From Rhodothermales bacterium (GTDB taxonomy: Bacteria > Bacteroidota > Rhodothermia > Rhodothermales > VXPQ01), in NCBI GenBank assembly GCA_022825385.1, contig JAJDWX010000038.1, forward strand, positions 1-64,000: a stretch of 64,000 nucleotides of DNA, given 5' to 3'. Below the pieces are notes generated by a model. It searched no databases. It was not told the DNA's origin and was given only the letters and a program-made list of their open reading frames with translations. The translations under genes and the position numbers were made by a program. Below, one piece after another: positions 27,773 through 35,184 of this stretch (position 1 is its first letter; each line of letters begins with the position of its first letter).

Positions 27773-28930
27773 CTACAGGCGCGCCTCCCGGGGCGCCGCG
27801 GCGACCTCTTCCAGCAGCGCATCGTATTGCGCAACATGCTTCCGCCAGTCGAGCGACTGCGGAATGGTCTGGAGCGTAGACGTCGGCAACGGCCGTTCCT
27901 CGCTTTCCATAATCCGGGACAGCGCCTCGAAAAGGTCCTGCTCGTCCTCGTACAGCACGGGAGCGTGCAGCAACGGATGGTGGAGCGCGTCGGGAATCAG
28001 TTCGGGATAGCTAAGGCGATTCGGCAAGAGCGGATGGCAACCGCAATAAATGGCCTCCATAATAGCTATGCCGAAAAATTCGTGAATCGAGGTAGACACC
28101 ACCAGATGCGCCCGGTGCAACAGACGGCTGTATTCCTTGAAGTCCTCCGCATAGCCATAGTGAAGGATACGGTCCGCATACCGCTCGAACGCTTTTTCGA
28201 ATTCGTAGGGCTGCTCCTCGAAATGCTCCCCGGCGAGAATAAGGCGAAAACGGTATCCGCAATCGTCGAGCCGGTTCATCACCCGGAAAAAGGATTCCGG
28301 GTTCTTGTCGTACTCCCAGCGCTGATTCCATAGTACGATCGGAGATTGCATGGAGGGGCCCCAATCGGGCGGCGCGTACGCCGCGCGGTATCGGTCGTGC
28401 GCCTCCAGGTCCATGCCCACATGCAGCACGGCGGACTTCTTGCGCAACGCGTTCATCGTATTCAAATGGGTATAATCCGGAAACGTCCGCAAGAGTTTGG
28501 GGAGCGCGTCCATGAACTCGTCGAAATGGAACCGGGAGTTGAACACGATCCGGTCGGCGGCCAGCGAGGACAGGTAGTTGATATATCCATAGGTATAATC
28601 CCGCTCGGCGTCCGGCGGCAAGGGATAGGTCAACTGGTTCTCGTGGAAATACAGCGCAACGGGTACATTTCCCAGGTGCGGGCGGACAAGCGCCAGAAAG
28701 GCCGGCAGATTGACCATGCCCGTCGCGAACACGACATCCGGCTCGAAACCGTCCCGAAACGCCTTGAGGGCCTTGCGCGCCATGGTGACGGCGCCGCCAT
28801 GCATGCGCCACTTCCAGAAGCGGTCCGTCATGGTGACCGTCCGAAATTCGTGGCGGCTATGCTTGACCAGGCCGTCGAGGAAATTTCTGTGGGAACCGCC
28901 GTACCACGGCTCCAGGGCAAGCACTTTCAT
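27773..28930 (-). CDS. DUF3524 glycosyltransferase, tRNA-queuosine alpha-mannosyltransferase homologue
   Basis: A GT4-like transferase of 385 residues. The N-terminal part (LALEPWYGGSHRNFLDGL, FWKWRMHGGAV, YFHENQLTYP) is the DUF3524/QTMAN domain. The C-terminal part is a standard glycosyl transferase group 1 Rossmann fold with STSIHEFFGIAIMEAIYCG, the E-x7-E type nucleotide-sugar site. The animal member (GTDC1/QTMAN) mannosylates queuosine in tRNA-Asp; a similar tRNA role in this bacterium is inference only. Its start overlaps the stop of the upstream 83-codon gene by 4 bases (ATGA), so the two are translated together. Convergent with icd. Confidence 0.85.
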   Translation of the reverse strand: MKVLALEPWYGGSHRNFLDGLVKHSRHEFRTVTMTDRFWKWRMHGGAVTMARKALKAFRDGFEPDVVFATGMVNLPAFLALVRPHLGNVPVALYFHENQLTYPLPPDAERDYTYGYINYLSSLAADRIVFNSRFHFDEFMDALPKLLRTFPDYTHLNTMNALRKKSAVLHVGMDLEAHDRYRAAYAPPDWGPSMQSPIVLWNQRWEYDKNPESFFRVMNRLDDCGYRFRLILAGEHFEEQPYEFEKAFERYADRILHYGYAEDFKEYSRLLHRAHLVVSTSIHEFFGIAIMEAIYCGCHPLLPNRLSYPELIPDALHHPLLHAPVLYEDEQDLFEALSRIMESEERPLPTSTLQTIPQSLDWRKHVAQYDALLEEVAAAPREARL

Positions 28931-29178
28931 CCCTGAACGCTCCCCGCTTCTTCCAACTCCTTCCGAAAGGCCTTCTCCTCCTCTTTCGTGACCGGACGCA
29001 CGATAGAAATGGCGCGCACCTGCAGGTTCTTGCGGACTGCGGGGTCGCGCACTTCTTCCGCGGTGATCATCGTCGCTTCGCCGGGAAGCAACGTAATGCT
29101 GCGAGAAATCATGCCTATTTCAACCGGGCGCGAATTGGCGTTCTTGATAATCATTCCGCGCCGCACGGGTGTCGCCAT
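28927..29178 (-). CDS. Small protein translationally coupled to the QTMAN homologue
   Basis: An 83-residue protein I do not recognise. It is beta-strand-like in its first 60 residues (MIIKNANSRPVEIGMISRSI, then TLLPGEATMITAEEV) and ends with a charged helix (TKEEEKAFRKELEEAG). No signal peptide or membrane segment. The stop overlaps the next start by 4 bases, and the codon use resembles its neighbours, which supports it as real. An internal ATG at 29154 is an alternative start. The divergent comF gene begins 157 bases away. Confidence 0.6.
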   Translation of the reverse strand: MATPVRRGMIIKNANSRPVEIGMISRSITLLPGEATMITAEEVRDPAVRKNLQVRAISIVRPVTKEEEKAFRKELEEAGSVQG

Positions 29179-29335
29179 CGGATTCGGTAATGCTTGTTGC
29201 CTGTTTTCCAGAATGTTCGGTCGAAAACCGCGGGGGAGCGCCGCAACAGGTTATAAAAATCGACCCGAAGCGTCTAATATATGAAATTCGAAGCAACTTT
29301 TTTCCACCGCCGTAGCGCAATGCCCGACTGGAACC

Positions 29336-30073
29336 ATGCCTTTCTCCCTGCGAAACCTTTGGCGAACCTCAATGCAAGCGGCCCGCGACACAGGACAGGG
29401 GCTGATGGGGCTGGCCTTTCCTGCGTCGTGCCTCAACTGCGGCGGCGCCACCCCGAACGCCTCGACGCTGCTTTGCTTTTGCTGCCTGCGCAACGCGGAT
29501 CGGGCCGATGCGGACGACGTTCGGGAACGCCTGGACGATCTGCCCGGCATGCGCAGCGCCATCGACGGCGCATTCGCCCTGTGGATGTTCGACAAGGGAG
29601 GATTTTTGCAACGCATACATCAGGCCCTGAAATACGAAAATCGCCCGCGCTACGGCGTGTGGCTGGGGGGCGCCCTCGGTTACGCCTTTGCCCAAACGCT
29701 TTTGTATCGGCCTGCGCCGGACCTGATCGTGCCCGTCCCCCTGCACCGCATGCGGCTATGCGAACGAGGGTACAACCAGAGCGAATACCTGGTCCGGGGC
29801 ATTGCGCCCGCCCTGGAAAAGCCGGTTGCGGCGGACATCGTGGTCCGAAACAAGGCCACCCGTTCGCAAACCGCGCTTTCGCGGAACGAACGACTGAACA
29901 ATCTCGACGGGGCCTTCGCTGTGCCCATCCCGGAACGGGTCGCCGGACAACGCATCCTGCTTGTGGACGACATTCTGACTACGGGCGCCACGGCGGGCGT
30001 GGCCGCATGCGCCCTGCTCGAAGCCGGAGCAGAGGCCGTAGACGTCGCCGCGCTGGGCGTAACGCGGATGTGA
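29336..30073 (+). CDS. comF: ComF family phosphoribosyltransferase-like protein
   Basis: A 245-residue ComF-like protein, implicated in DNA uptake in competent bacteria. N-terminal cysteine cluster (PASCLNCGG, then LLCFCCLRN) resembles the zinc-ribbon of ComF. The C-terminal phosphoribosyltransferase domain shows VPVPLHRMRLCERGYNQSEY and the PRPP loop ILLVDDILTTGATAG. No other competence genes are in the window. ATG at 29336 chosen; MQAARDTG at 29372 is a possible later start. Convergent with the ABC ATPase, 32 bases apart. Confidence 0.92.
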   Translation: MPFSLRNLWRTSMQAARDTGQGLMGLAFPASCLNCGGATPNASTLLCFCCLRNADRADADDVRERLDDLPGMRSAIDGAFALWMFDKGGFLQRIHQALKYENRPRYGVWLGGALGYAFAQTLLYRPAPDLIVPVPLHRMRLCERGYNQSEYLVRGIAPALEKPVAADIVVRNKATRSQTALSRNERLNNLDGAFAVPIPERVAGQRILLVDDILTTGATAGVAACALLEAGAEAVDVAALGVTRM

Positions 30074-30105
30074 AAGGGGAAAATAGCGCGGCAGACGGAA
30101 CGGAT

Positions 30106-30753
30106 CTATCGATACTCCTCGACGCAAAGCGTACGGGCGTACTCGGCCGCCTCCCGGGCGTCGTTGGTGGCCGCCACCACGATGGCGCCGCGGCGGACGC
30201 TGTTTTCGATAATAGAGGAGATGACGCGACGGCCTTCTTCGTCAAGATGTTCATTCGGCTCGTCCAAGAGGAGCAACGGCGGCTCGGCCAGCAGCGCCGC
30301 CGCCAGTTTGACGCGCTGCGTCATGCCGGAGGAAAACGTGGCGACCCGTTCATGCATGCGGCGCGCAAGCCCAACCGAGGCAAGCGCCGCTTCGATGCGC
30401 GCGCGCTGATCCCTCAGGCAGCGCGCCCGGGCAATGAATCGCAGGTTTTCCCAGGGAGAAAGTCCTGCGTATACATTCGCGTACGGCGCTACGAGCCCGG
30501 CATGCAGCGGGTGCGCCTCCTTCGACAAGGCGCTGCCGCGTACGCTGAGCGAGACGGTTCCTTCGCTTGGCGGCAGTACGCCGGCCAGCATCCGAAGCAA
30601 CGTGGACTTCCCGGACCCGTTCGCGCCGGTCACGGCCAGGCTGTCTCCGCCCGACAAGGCAATCGAAAGGTCCCTGAAAAGAAGCCGCCTCCCGAAACGG
30701 CGGGCCAGGCCGCATACGGTCACGACCGGCAAAGCGCTTGGGGATTGGGACAT
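30106..30753 (-). CDS. ABC transporter ATP-binding protein, CcmA-like
   Basis: A 215-residue ATPase: Walker A GANGSGKST, signature FSSGMTQRVKLAAALL, Walker B LLLLDEPNEHLD, and a C-terminal sensor histidine position replaced by Asn (AATND). The signature and shortness resemble CcmA, the ATPase of the haem exporter CcmAB of cytochrome c maturation, but no ccmB or other cytochrome biogenesis gene is adjacent, so the partner permease is elsewhere and the name ccmA is not assigned. It lies 87 bases after the AlbA_2 gene on the same strand. Confidence 0.87.
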   Translation of the reverse strand: MSQSPSALPVVTVCGLARRFGRRLLFRDLSIALSGGDSLAVTGANGSGKSTLLRMLAGVLPPSEGTVSLSVRGSALSKEAHPLHAGLVAPYANVYAGLSPWENLRFIARARCLRDQRARIEAALASVGLARRMHERVATFSSGMTQRVKLAAALLAEPPLLLLDEPNEHLDEEGRRVISSIIENSVRRGAIVVAATNDAREAAEYARTLCVEEYR

Positions 30754-30840
30754 GGCTTGGAAAAAGTTTCCGTAGATAGTACGAACGCCCTGGCAAGATA
30801 TTGCATAATTCCCGGTTTTGGGAAACGAGCGGAGGCGCGT

Positions 30841-32472
30841 TCACTTGAGACTGTCCTGTGCTTTGATCTTTTCAGCGAGCGCCTCGCCTTGAGCGGTTCG
30901 GCGGTACTGCTGCTTGCGGCTTTTCGGTTTATCCGGGAGCGTCATTTCGATCAGTCCGGCATGGAGGGCGGGGGCAAGGTATGCTTCCACGAAGTGGGAT
31001 CGGTTATTGATGCCCAGGATGTCCTGTAGCTGAGGACGGTTCATTTCCTCCGTAAGGAGCGCGATCAGGCGTTCAACATGTTGGGTTACATGTATGGTGT
31101 CATGTATGGTGTCATGTATGGTTCCTTGACCTTTTTCCTTATTTTTCAATGAGTTATCATGTATGGTGTCATGTGGAGTATCATGTATGGCGCCATCGTC
31201 GGTTGGCGCAAGAGAAGCCTGTTCATGGACCGGCAGCCGGACCAGAAACCAGGTTCGATCCTCGTCGCTCTCGAAAATCGGTTCCGGGGAGCCGTTCTGC
31301 CGCATGGCCCGAAAAATTTTCGGTACGCCGGTTGAGCGCGCCTCGGCAAGGTCGAGTTCTTTCAGGAATTCGCCAATACGCCGGTTCCGGTAGCGTCTGC
31401 TCACGGCCTGTCCCTCCTTGAAATCCTTCATACGGATGGAGCGGTCTGCACCGGGATAACTCAGAACCAGCAACTCTTCGCGCGTGATGCGAACTTCAAC
31501 CGGCTCCCGTTCCTCGTATGAACGATGGTATATGGCGTTCACCAGCGCCTCTTCAATAGCGCCGATGGGAAAATTCCAGAATCGCTCGGCCTCTGGCTTG
31601 TGGGGATACTTGACAACGGTTTCCTTCAGGTAATTCCGCGCAATGTAACTGATCGCCTCGCTGAGAATGATGGACAATGGGCCGCGAAACTCCTTCTCCT
31701 CGAACTGATCGCCGCCCGGCCCATCGGGAAACCACACGACATCGATCTGGGTGGACGGAAAAAACTTGTCCGGGCGCTCATTGAAAAACAGCAGGCCGAC
31801 GTTCTTCGGAAACATCGCTTCGGACGGGCCTCCGACGATATTCAGGCGCTTGCCCAGATCTTCAACAGACAGCCCCTTCGCTTCCGCCGCCAGTTCGCTG
31901 CCGATATTGCGTAGAAATTCTCGAATCAGCCGGTGCGAAAGGTCGTCAAGCGAAGCCGTCTGGCGATAACGGTCGTCAAAAGGCACGGTAGCCGCCAGAC
32001 TCAGCAGATCGCGCTCGTCCGGCCCCCTGGCGCGAACCGTGTTGCTGTGCCTGCGAATGAAGTAGGCCCAATCGTTGCGCTCCGCGCTAAGACTCGTTTT
32101 GGCTTTGTAAGGGCGGGTTTCGCCGCCAGGCACCCAAAGCGCCAGGATGGTCTGACCGCCAATATTGTAAATCCCTGTAAGCGGGTGATAATAGGGGCGA
32201 ATCGCCGAATAACCCAGATTCAGCAGTTCTTTGTGGATTGCGTCAATGGAATCGGGCGAGATGCCCTTGGGCGGCAGTACAGGGCGGCCTTCGCGTTCCT
32301 CGACGCCCAGGACTACGTAACCGCCACCGAGGTTGTGAAAGTCGTTGGCGAATGCACAAATCGTATGCAGGACGCTTTGCGGGTTCCAGCCCGCCTTGTA
32401 CTCGATGCGCTCGCCTTCGATGGTGCGCTGTCGCAGCAGGTGGTCGATATTTATGGGTAGCTTGCCGGTCAT
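30841..32472 (-). CDS. AlbA_2/Schlafen-type ATP-binding protein with HDTI repeats
   Basis: A 543-residue protein with an N-terminal AlbA_2 (Schlafen AlbA-like) domain (residues 1-150: EGERIEYKAGWNP, FANDFHNLGGGYVVLGVEE), a middle part with a HATPase-like region (GAIEEALVNAIYHRSYEERE, then VEVRITREELLVLSYPG), and a C-terminal winged-helix-like region. Between about residues 425 and 465 lies a tract of Thr-Ile-His-Asp tetrads encoded by 12-base repeats (listed separately). AlbA_2/ATPase proteins are usually called putative transcriptional regulators, and related ones occur in defence loci; this one's role is unknown. ATG 32472 chosen (MTGKLPINIDHLL); ATG 32493 is an alternative. Its codons look more AT-rich than the neighbourhood, hinting at transfer. 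Confidence 0.85.
   Translation of the reverse strand: MTGKLPINIDHLLRQRTIEGERIEYKAGWNPQSVLHTICAFANDFHNLGGGYVVLGVEEREGRPVLPPKGISPDSIDAIHKELLNLGYSAIRPYYHPLTGIYNIGGQTILALWVPGGETRPYKAKTSLSAERNDWAYFIRRHSNTVRARGPDERDLLSLAATVPFDDRYRQTASLDDLSHRLIREFLRNIGSELAAEAKGLSVEDLGKRLNIVGGPSEAMFPKNVGLLFFNERPDKFFPSTQIDVVWFPDGPGGDQFEEKEFRGPLSIILSEAISYIARNYLKETVVKYPHKPEAERFWNFPIGAIEEALVNAIYHRSYEEREPVEVRITREELLVLSYPGADRSIRMKDFKEGQAVSRRYRNRRIGEFLKELDLAEARSTGVPKIFRAMRQNGSPEPIFESDEDRTWFLVRLPVHEQASLAPTDDGAIHDTPHDTIHDNSLKNKEKGQGTIHDTIHDTIHVTQHVERLIALLTEEMNRPQLQDILGINNRSHFVEAYLAPALHAGLIEMTLPDKPKSRKQQYRRTAQGEALAEKIKAQDSLK
31089..31193 (-). repeat. 12-base tandem repeats coding (Thr-Ile-His-Asp)n
   Basis: Two clusters of three 12-base units each. 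On the plus strand they read CATGTATGGTGT with few changes: 31089-31100, 31101-31112, 31113-31124, then after a 33-base spacer 31158-31169, 31170-31181, 31182-31193. Because 12 is a multiple of three, gain or loss of a unit would keep the AlbA_2 gene in frame and just change the length of the HDTI tract. The tract joins the ATPase part to the C-terminal domain. Confidence 0.9.
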
Positions 32473-32521
32473 GCAACCAATATACGTTCTCATGAACTCA
32501 CAGAGAACCGGGACAACCCGT

Positions 32522-33220
32522 TTACTCTGCGTAGCGCGAAGCGTCGGTATCCGCCACAAGGTCGCAAAACACGAAGCGCTCCCGTTCGACTATTTTCCCG
32601 GTAGATACCGGAACCGGATGGCGAAAAATGGGCCCGTCGAACACGAATGTATGGAACTCGCCGTGCTCGCCGCATGGGTCTACCTCCGCCGGAAGATCCG
32701 CCAGAAAGGCCTCGTCGAACGGACGACCGGCAAACGAAACATCCAGAACCGCGGGGTTCACGCACGCCACGACGGCCCTGAATCCGTCCGCGACGAACCG
32801 GCGCGCGAGTGCTGCGGTGTCCCGGCGCCAGATCGGAAACAGGCATTCGAGCCCCTGCGCCGCCAGCTGCGCTTCGCGATAAACGCGCAAATCTTCAAGA
32901 AAGATGTCGCCGAAAGCCACGCGGCGGACGCCCTCGGCCTGCAATCGCGCAAAGGCACGACCCATTTCGCGCTCGTAAACATCATTGGACGAGCTGGGCG
33001 GAATGGCGACTTCGACGAGCGGAATGCCGATCGCGTCCGCCTGTCGCCGCGCAAGCGTACGGCGAACGCCGTGCATGGTTACCCGGTCGTACGGAACGGT
33101 TACGGTCGTCAGCAATTCCCCGACGACATACGTCCCGGCCCGACGAATCTCATGCAGCGCAAGCGCGCTATCCTTGCCCCCGCTAAAACACAGGGCGATG
33201 GATTCAAGGCTGTTATTCAT
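32522..33220 (-). CDS. DUF71 PP-loop ATPase (diphthine-ammonia-ligase-like)
   Basis: A 232-residue adenine-nucleotide alpha-hydrolase with the PP-loop CFSGGKDSALALHEI at the N-terminus and the DUF71 core (HGVRRTLARRQADAIGIPLVEV, AFGDIFLEDLRVYREAQL, GRPFDEAFLADLP, HGEFHTFVFDGPIF). In eukaryotes and archaea this family amidates diphthine on EF-2; bacteria lack diphthamide, so the bacterial substrate is unknown. Its ATG overlaps the hicA stop by 4 bases, so it is coupled to the toxin-antitoxin pair. The frame stays open upstream of this ATG but there overlaps hicA. Confidence 0.9.
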   Translation of the reverse strand: MNNSLESIALCFSGGKDSALALHEIRRAGTYVVGELLTTVTVPYDRVTMHGVRRTLARRQADAIGIPLVEVAIPPSSSNDVYEREMGRAFARLQAEGVRRVAFGDIFLEDLRVYREAQLAAQGLECLFPIWRRDTAALARRFVADGFRAVVACVNPAVLDVSFAGRPFDEAFLADLPAEVDPCGEHGEFHTFVFDGPIFRHPVPVSTGKIVERERFVFCDLVADTDASRYAE

Positions 33221-33435
33221 TCGAATGCAATGCGCGGCACGCCAGACTGACGAATAATCGAAAGCAGTGTCCCGACACGCAATTCCCGATGATTGGGAAC
33301 AGGCACGGTGCTGGTCGTATTTTCCTGAACCTTCTGCATCACGATATGGCTTCCGCGCCTTCGCACTTCCACAAATCCATGGGAAGCCAGTATCTTGCAC
33401 ACTTCCCGCCCCGACAAAACGCGCAACTTAGCCAA
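33217..33435 (-). CDS. hicA: HicA family mRNA interferase toxin
   Basis: A 72-residue toxin of the HicA family, a small double-stranded-RNA-binding fold that cuts mRNA. Seen: LRVLSGREVCKILASHGF and the catalytic histidine in RRRGSHIVMQK, then NHRELRVGTLLSIIRQSG. A TTG start at 33435 gives the usual opening M-A-K-L-R-V-L-S-G and overlaps the hicB stop; TTG 33441 is an alternative. Antitoxin precedes toxin, the reverse of the classical hicAB order but seen in many loci. Its stop overlaps the DUF71 gene start. Confidence 0.88.
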   Translation of the reverse strand: MAKLRVLSGREVCKILASHGFVEVRRRGSHIVMQKVQENTTSTVPVPNHRELRVGTLLSIIRQSGVPRIAFE

Positions 33436-33649
33436 CGGCAACCTCGACGCGGGTTATATATACTTCCGTACAAAGCCGTCGGTCTATTTCGCTTGCGGAA
33501 GCCGTCTCGAAGAAAAGCCCGAGTGCTTCCTGAAGATTTTCATGCGCTTCGGCGACGGTGCTTCCCTCGCTCGTGACATCTACTTCGGGACATAGCGCCA
33601 CATAGCCATCTCGCTCGCGTTCTATGATCGCAGTTAACTGTATGTTCAT
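33428..33649 (-). CDS. hicB: HicB family antitoxin
   Basis: A 73-residue partial-RNase-H-fold antitoxin. Family phrases: IIERERDGYVALCPEVDVTSEG and TVAEAHENLQEALGLFFET. No C-terminal DNA-binding (ribbon-helix-helix or HTH) domain follows, so this is the short HicB type and autoregulation would need another route. ATG 33649 chosen; a long upstream open frame exists but has no similarity to HicB. The stop lies inside hicA (8-base overlap). Confidence 0.88.
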   Translation of the reverse strand: MNIQLTAIIERERDGYVALCPEVDVTSEGSTVAEAHENLQEALGLFFETASASEIDRRLCTEVYITRVEVAVG

Positions 33650-33959
33650 TGCCGCCTTGTTTGGTTGGTTACCGCTATGCCACGTCAATCCGTTTTTTGC
33701 CCATATCTCTGTATTGATCGCGCCCCTGTTCCTTCGCTGGCTCATGCGCCCCGCCGCTCCAGATGCAATGCGGCCAGGCATAAATATCGCGCTCCGGCTT
33801 GTCGAATGCAATAGCCCTATGGATGCTCCGGCGCCGCCTCCGCATCCATGTTTTCCACACCAATCCATACGCAAAAGGGCAGACCGCAGCCGGCCTGCCC
33901 TTCGAAACGCTTGCCGCGCCGCCTCGCGCTTGCGGGCGGCGCGTAGAGCAAGCGCCGGC
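33650..33959. other. Gap between hicB and the HEAT-like gene, with doubtful small ORF
   Basis: No recognisable gene. On the minus strand an unrecognised 62-codon frame starts with GTG at 33863 and stops at 33675, 25 bases before hicB (it holds the phrase DIYAWPHCIWSGG); it could be a small gene of the cassette or a remnant. A hairpin that may end transcription of the HEAT-like gene lies at 33875-33902 (listed separately). Plus-strand frames here look like chance. Confidence 0.3.
33875..33902 (-). terminator. Putative Rho-independent terminator after the HEAT-like gene
   Basis: Inverted repeat with arms AAGGGCAG (33875-33882) and CTGCCCTT (33895-33902) around a 12-base loop. Read on the minus strand the stem ends in CCCTTTTGC, giving a short T run. 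It lies 58 bases past the stop of the minus-strand gene ending at 33960. Confidence 0.5.
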
Positions 33960-34421
33960 TTATAACGCGCCGGCCTGCACGGCGTGATACTCCGAAATCA
34001 CGCCAGAAACCAGCGACCGGTATTCTGCGTCGGCCATGCCGCCAAGGTGCGCCACATGCCGCCTGGCTCGCCAGGAATCGATCGACCGCAGCGCTGCGAC
34101 CGCAAGACGCCGGTTCGATCTGGACTCGTCTTCCTCGGCTACTTCGGCAAGCGCCGCCGTCAGTTTGGGCAAGTCAACCCGATCAAAATCAAGCGTTGCA
34201 TACACGATCACATTCTTCAGGGTCTGGCTGCGAACCTGCGCATGCGGCGACTCGAGCGACGCGGCGATCTGCCTGGCGACCAACCCGTCAAGCCGCTCGG
34301 GGTTCGCAGAAGCATGGTCGTTCTGGGACCACGCAGGCGCAATCGGAACGAAACCGATCGCCAGCATGGGAACGAGCAGGAAAAGGGCTTTCAGTTTTGC
34401 GGAGACTACATGCATGTTCAT
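33960..34421 (-). CDS. Secreted HEAT-repeat-like protein
   Basis: A 153-residue protein with a signal peptide (residues 1-32, ending PAWSQ). The mature part is all helical: ARQIAASLESPHAQVRSQTL is a typical HEAT-like opening, and RRLAVAALRSIDSW a second helical repeat. Function unknown; such proteins usually mediate contacts. Its ATG is followed by a second in-frame ATG two codons on. The gene lies 146 bases after the PH-like membrane gene, with AT-rich sequence between. Confidence 0.6.
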   Translation of the reverse strand: MNMHVVSAKLKALFLLVPMLAIGFVPIAPAWSQNDHASANPERLDGLVARQIAASLESPHAQVRSQTLKNVIVYATLDFDRVDLPKLTAALAEVAEEDESRSNRRLAVAALRSIDSWRARRHVAHLGGMADAEYRSLVSGVISEYHAVQAGAL

Positions 34422-34567
34422 GGCAATGCCTCAGGATGAAGAGGTGATGGAAATGGTTCCGCCCGGAATGAGCGCGCCCGGTCCGATCCGACGGACGGAG
34501 CGCTGGAACAAGCATCGTCTACGGAAGGCCCCGAGGCAAGTTACAGGGGCAGCGAAATTTTTTTTAT

Positions 34568-35071
34568 TTATTCGCCCGGCAGGGAACGGGCGGCCATGGC
34601 GCGACGAATATGCTCCTCCAGTCGTTCGGGATGATCGCTGCCCACATACAGCGCCTGGCCGTTGGAAAGCGTAAGCACGACGGCCTGATTGCCGCGAGCA
34701 GTCCAGGCCCGCGTCTTGCCCATTCCGCGAACGCCCCATCCTCCGAACTCGGCGAGGGGACGGTAGCGCACGCTTTTCAGGGACGCGATGTCCGCAAAGG
34801 GCACCGACTTTTTCACCAGAGGAATCGATCCGAGGTAGATGAACAAGCGGGTTTCCTCCACCCGGACGTGAAGGCCGCCAAAGATATGCTGAACGGCCCA
34901 GCCCAAACCCAGAATGGCCGCCATGGAAAGAAGGCGACCCGGCATGCCGTACTCCGCGTTCAATCCGAACGCAAAGGGAAGGGCCGAAGCGCCCAGCGCG
35001 CCCCATACTATCCACCCTACCCACCGGGGCCAGGGAGAATATTCGCGGTATGAGACAGATTCTACAGGCAT
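34568..35071 (-). CDS. Membrane protein with PH-like domain
   Basis: A 167-residue protein with two predicted transmembrane helices at about residues 19-37 and 45-63 (WPRWVGWIVWGALGASALPF, LLSMAAILGLGWAVQHIFG), followed by a soluble beta-rich domain: VRVEETRLFIYLGSIPLVKK, FADIASLKSVRYRPL and AVVLTLSNGQALYVGSDHPE. The last phrases fit a bacterial PH-like domain that senses or anchors at the membrane. No exact family was recognised. ATG 35071 chosen over an upstream TTG at 35086. Confidence 0.6.
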   Translation of the reverse strand: MPVESVSYREYSPWPRWVGWIVWGALGASALPFAFGLNAEYGMPGRLLSMAAILGLGWAVQHIFGGLHVRVEETRLFIYLGSIPLVKKSVPFADIASLKSVRYRPLAEFGGWGVRGMGKTRAWTARGNQAVVLTLSNGQALYVGSDHPERLEEHIRRAMAARSLPGE

Positions 35072-35184
35072 GAGAGATAGCAACAAATGAGGCCGTTTTA
35101 ATCAGGGCGTCCTGTACCTGTACGGAAAACATCGCGTTCGGGATGCAGCGAAAAACCCGGCGCCCGCAATAAAAATCAGCGGCC

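Noticed and set aside
29281-31029. Plus-strand open frame of 582 codons across comF and the ABC ATPase
   Set aside because: It crosses two recognisable genes in another frame and strand and shows no motif.
33650-33874. N-terminal extension of hicB
   Set aside because: The HicB domain begins at the ATG 33649; the extra residues do not resemble HicB or a DNA-binding domain.
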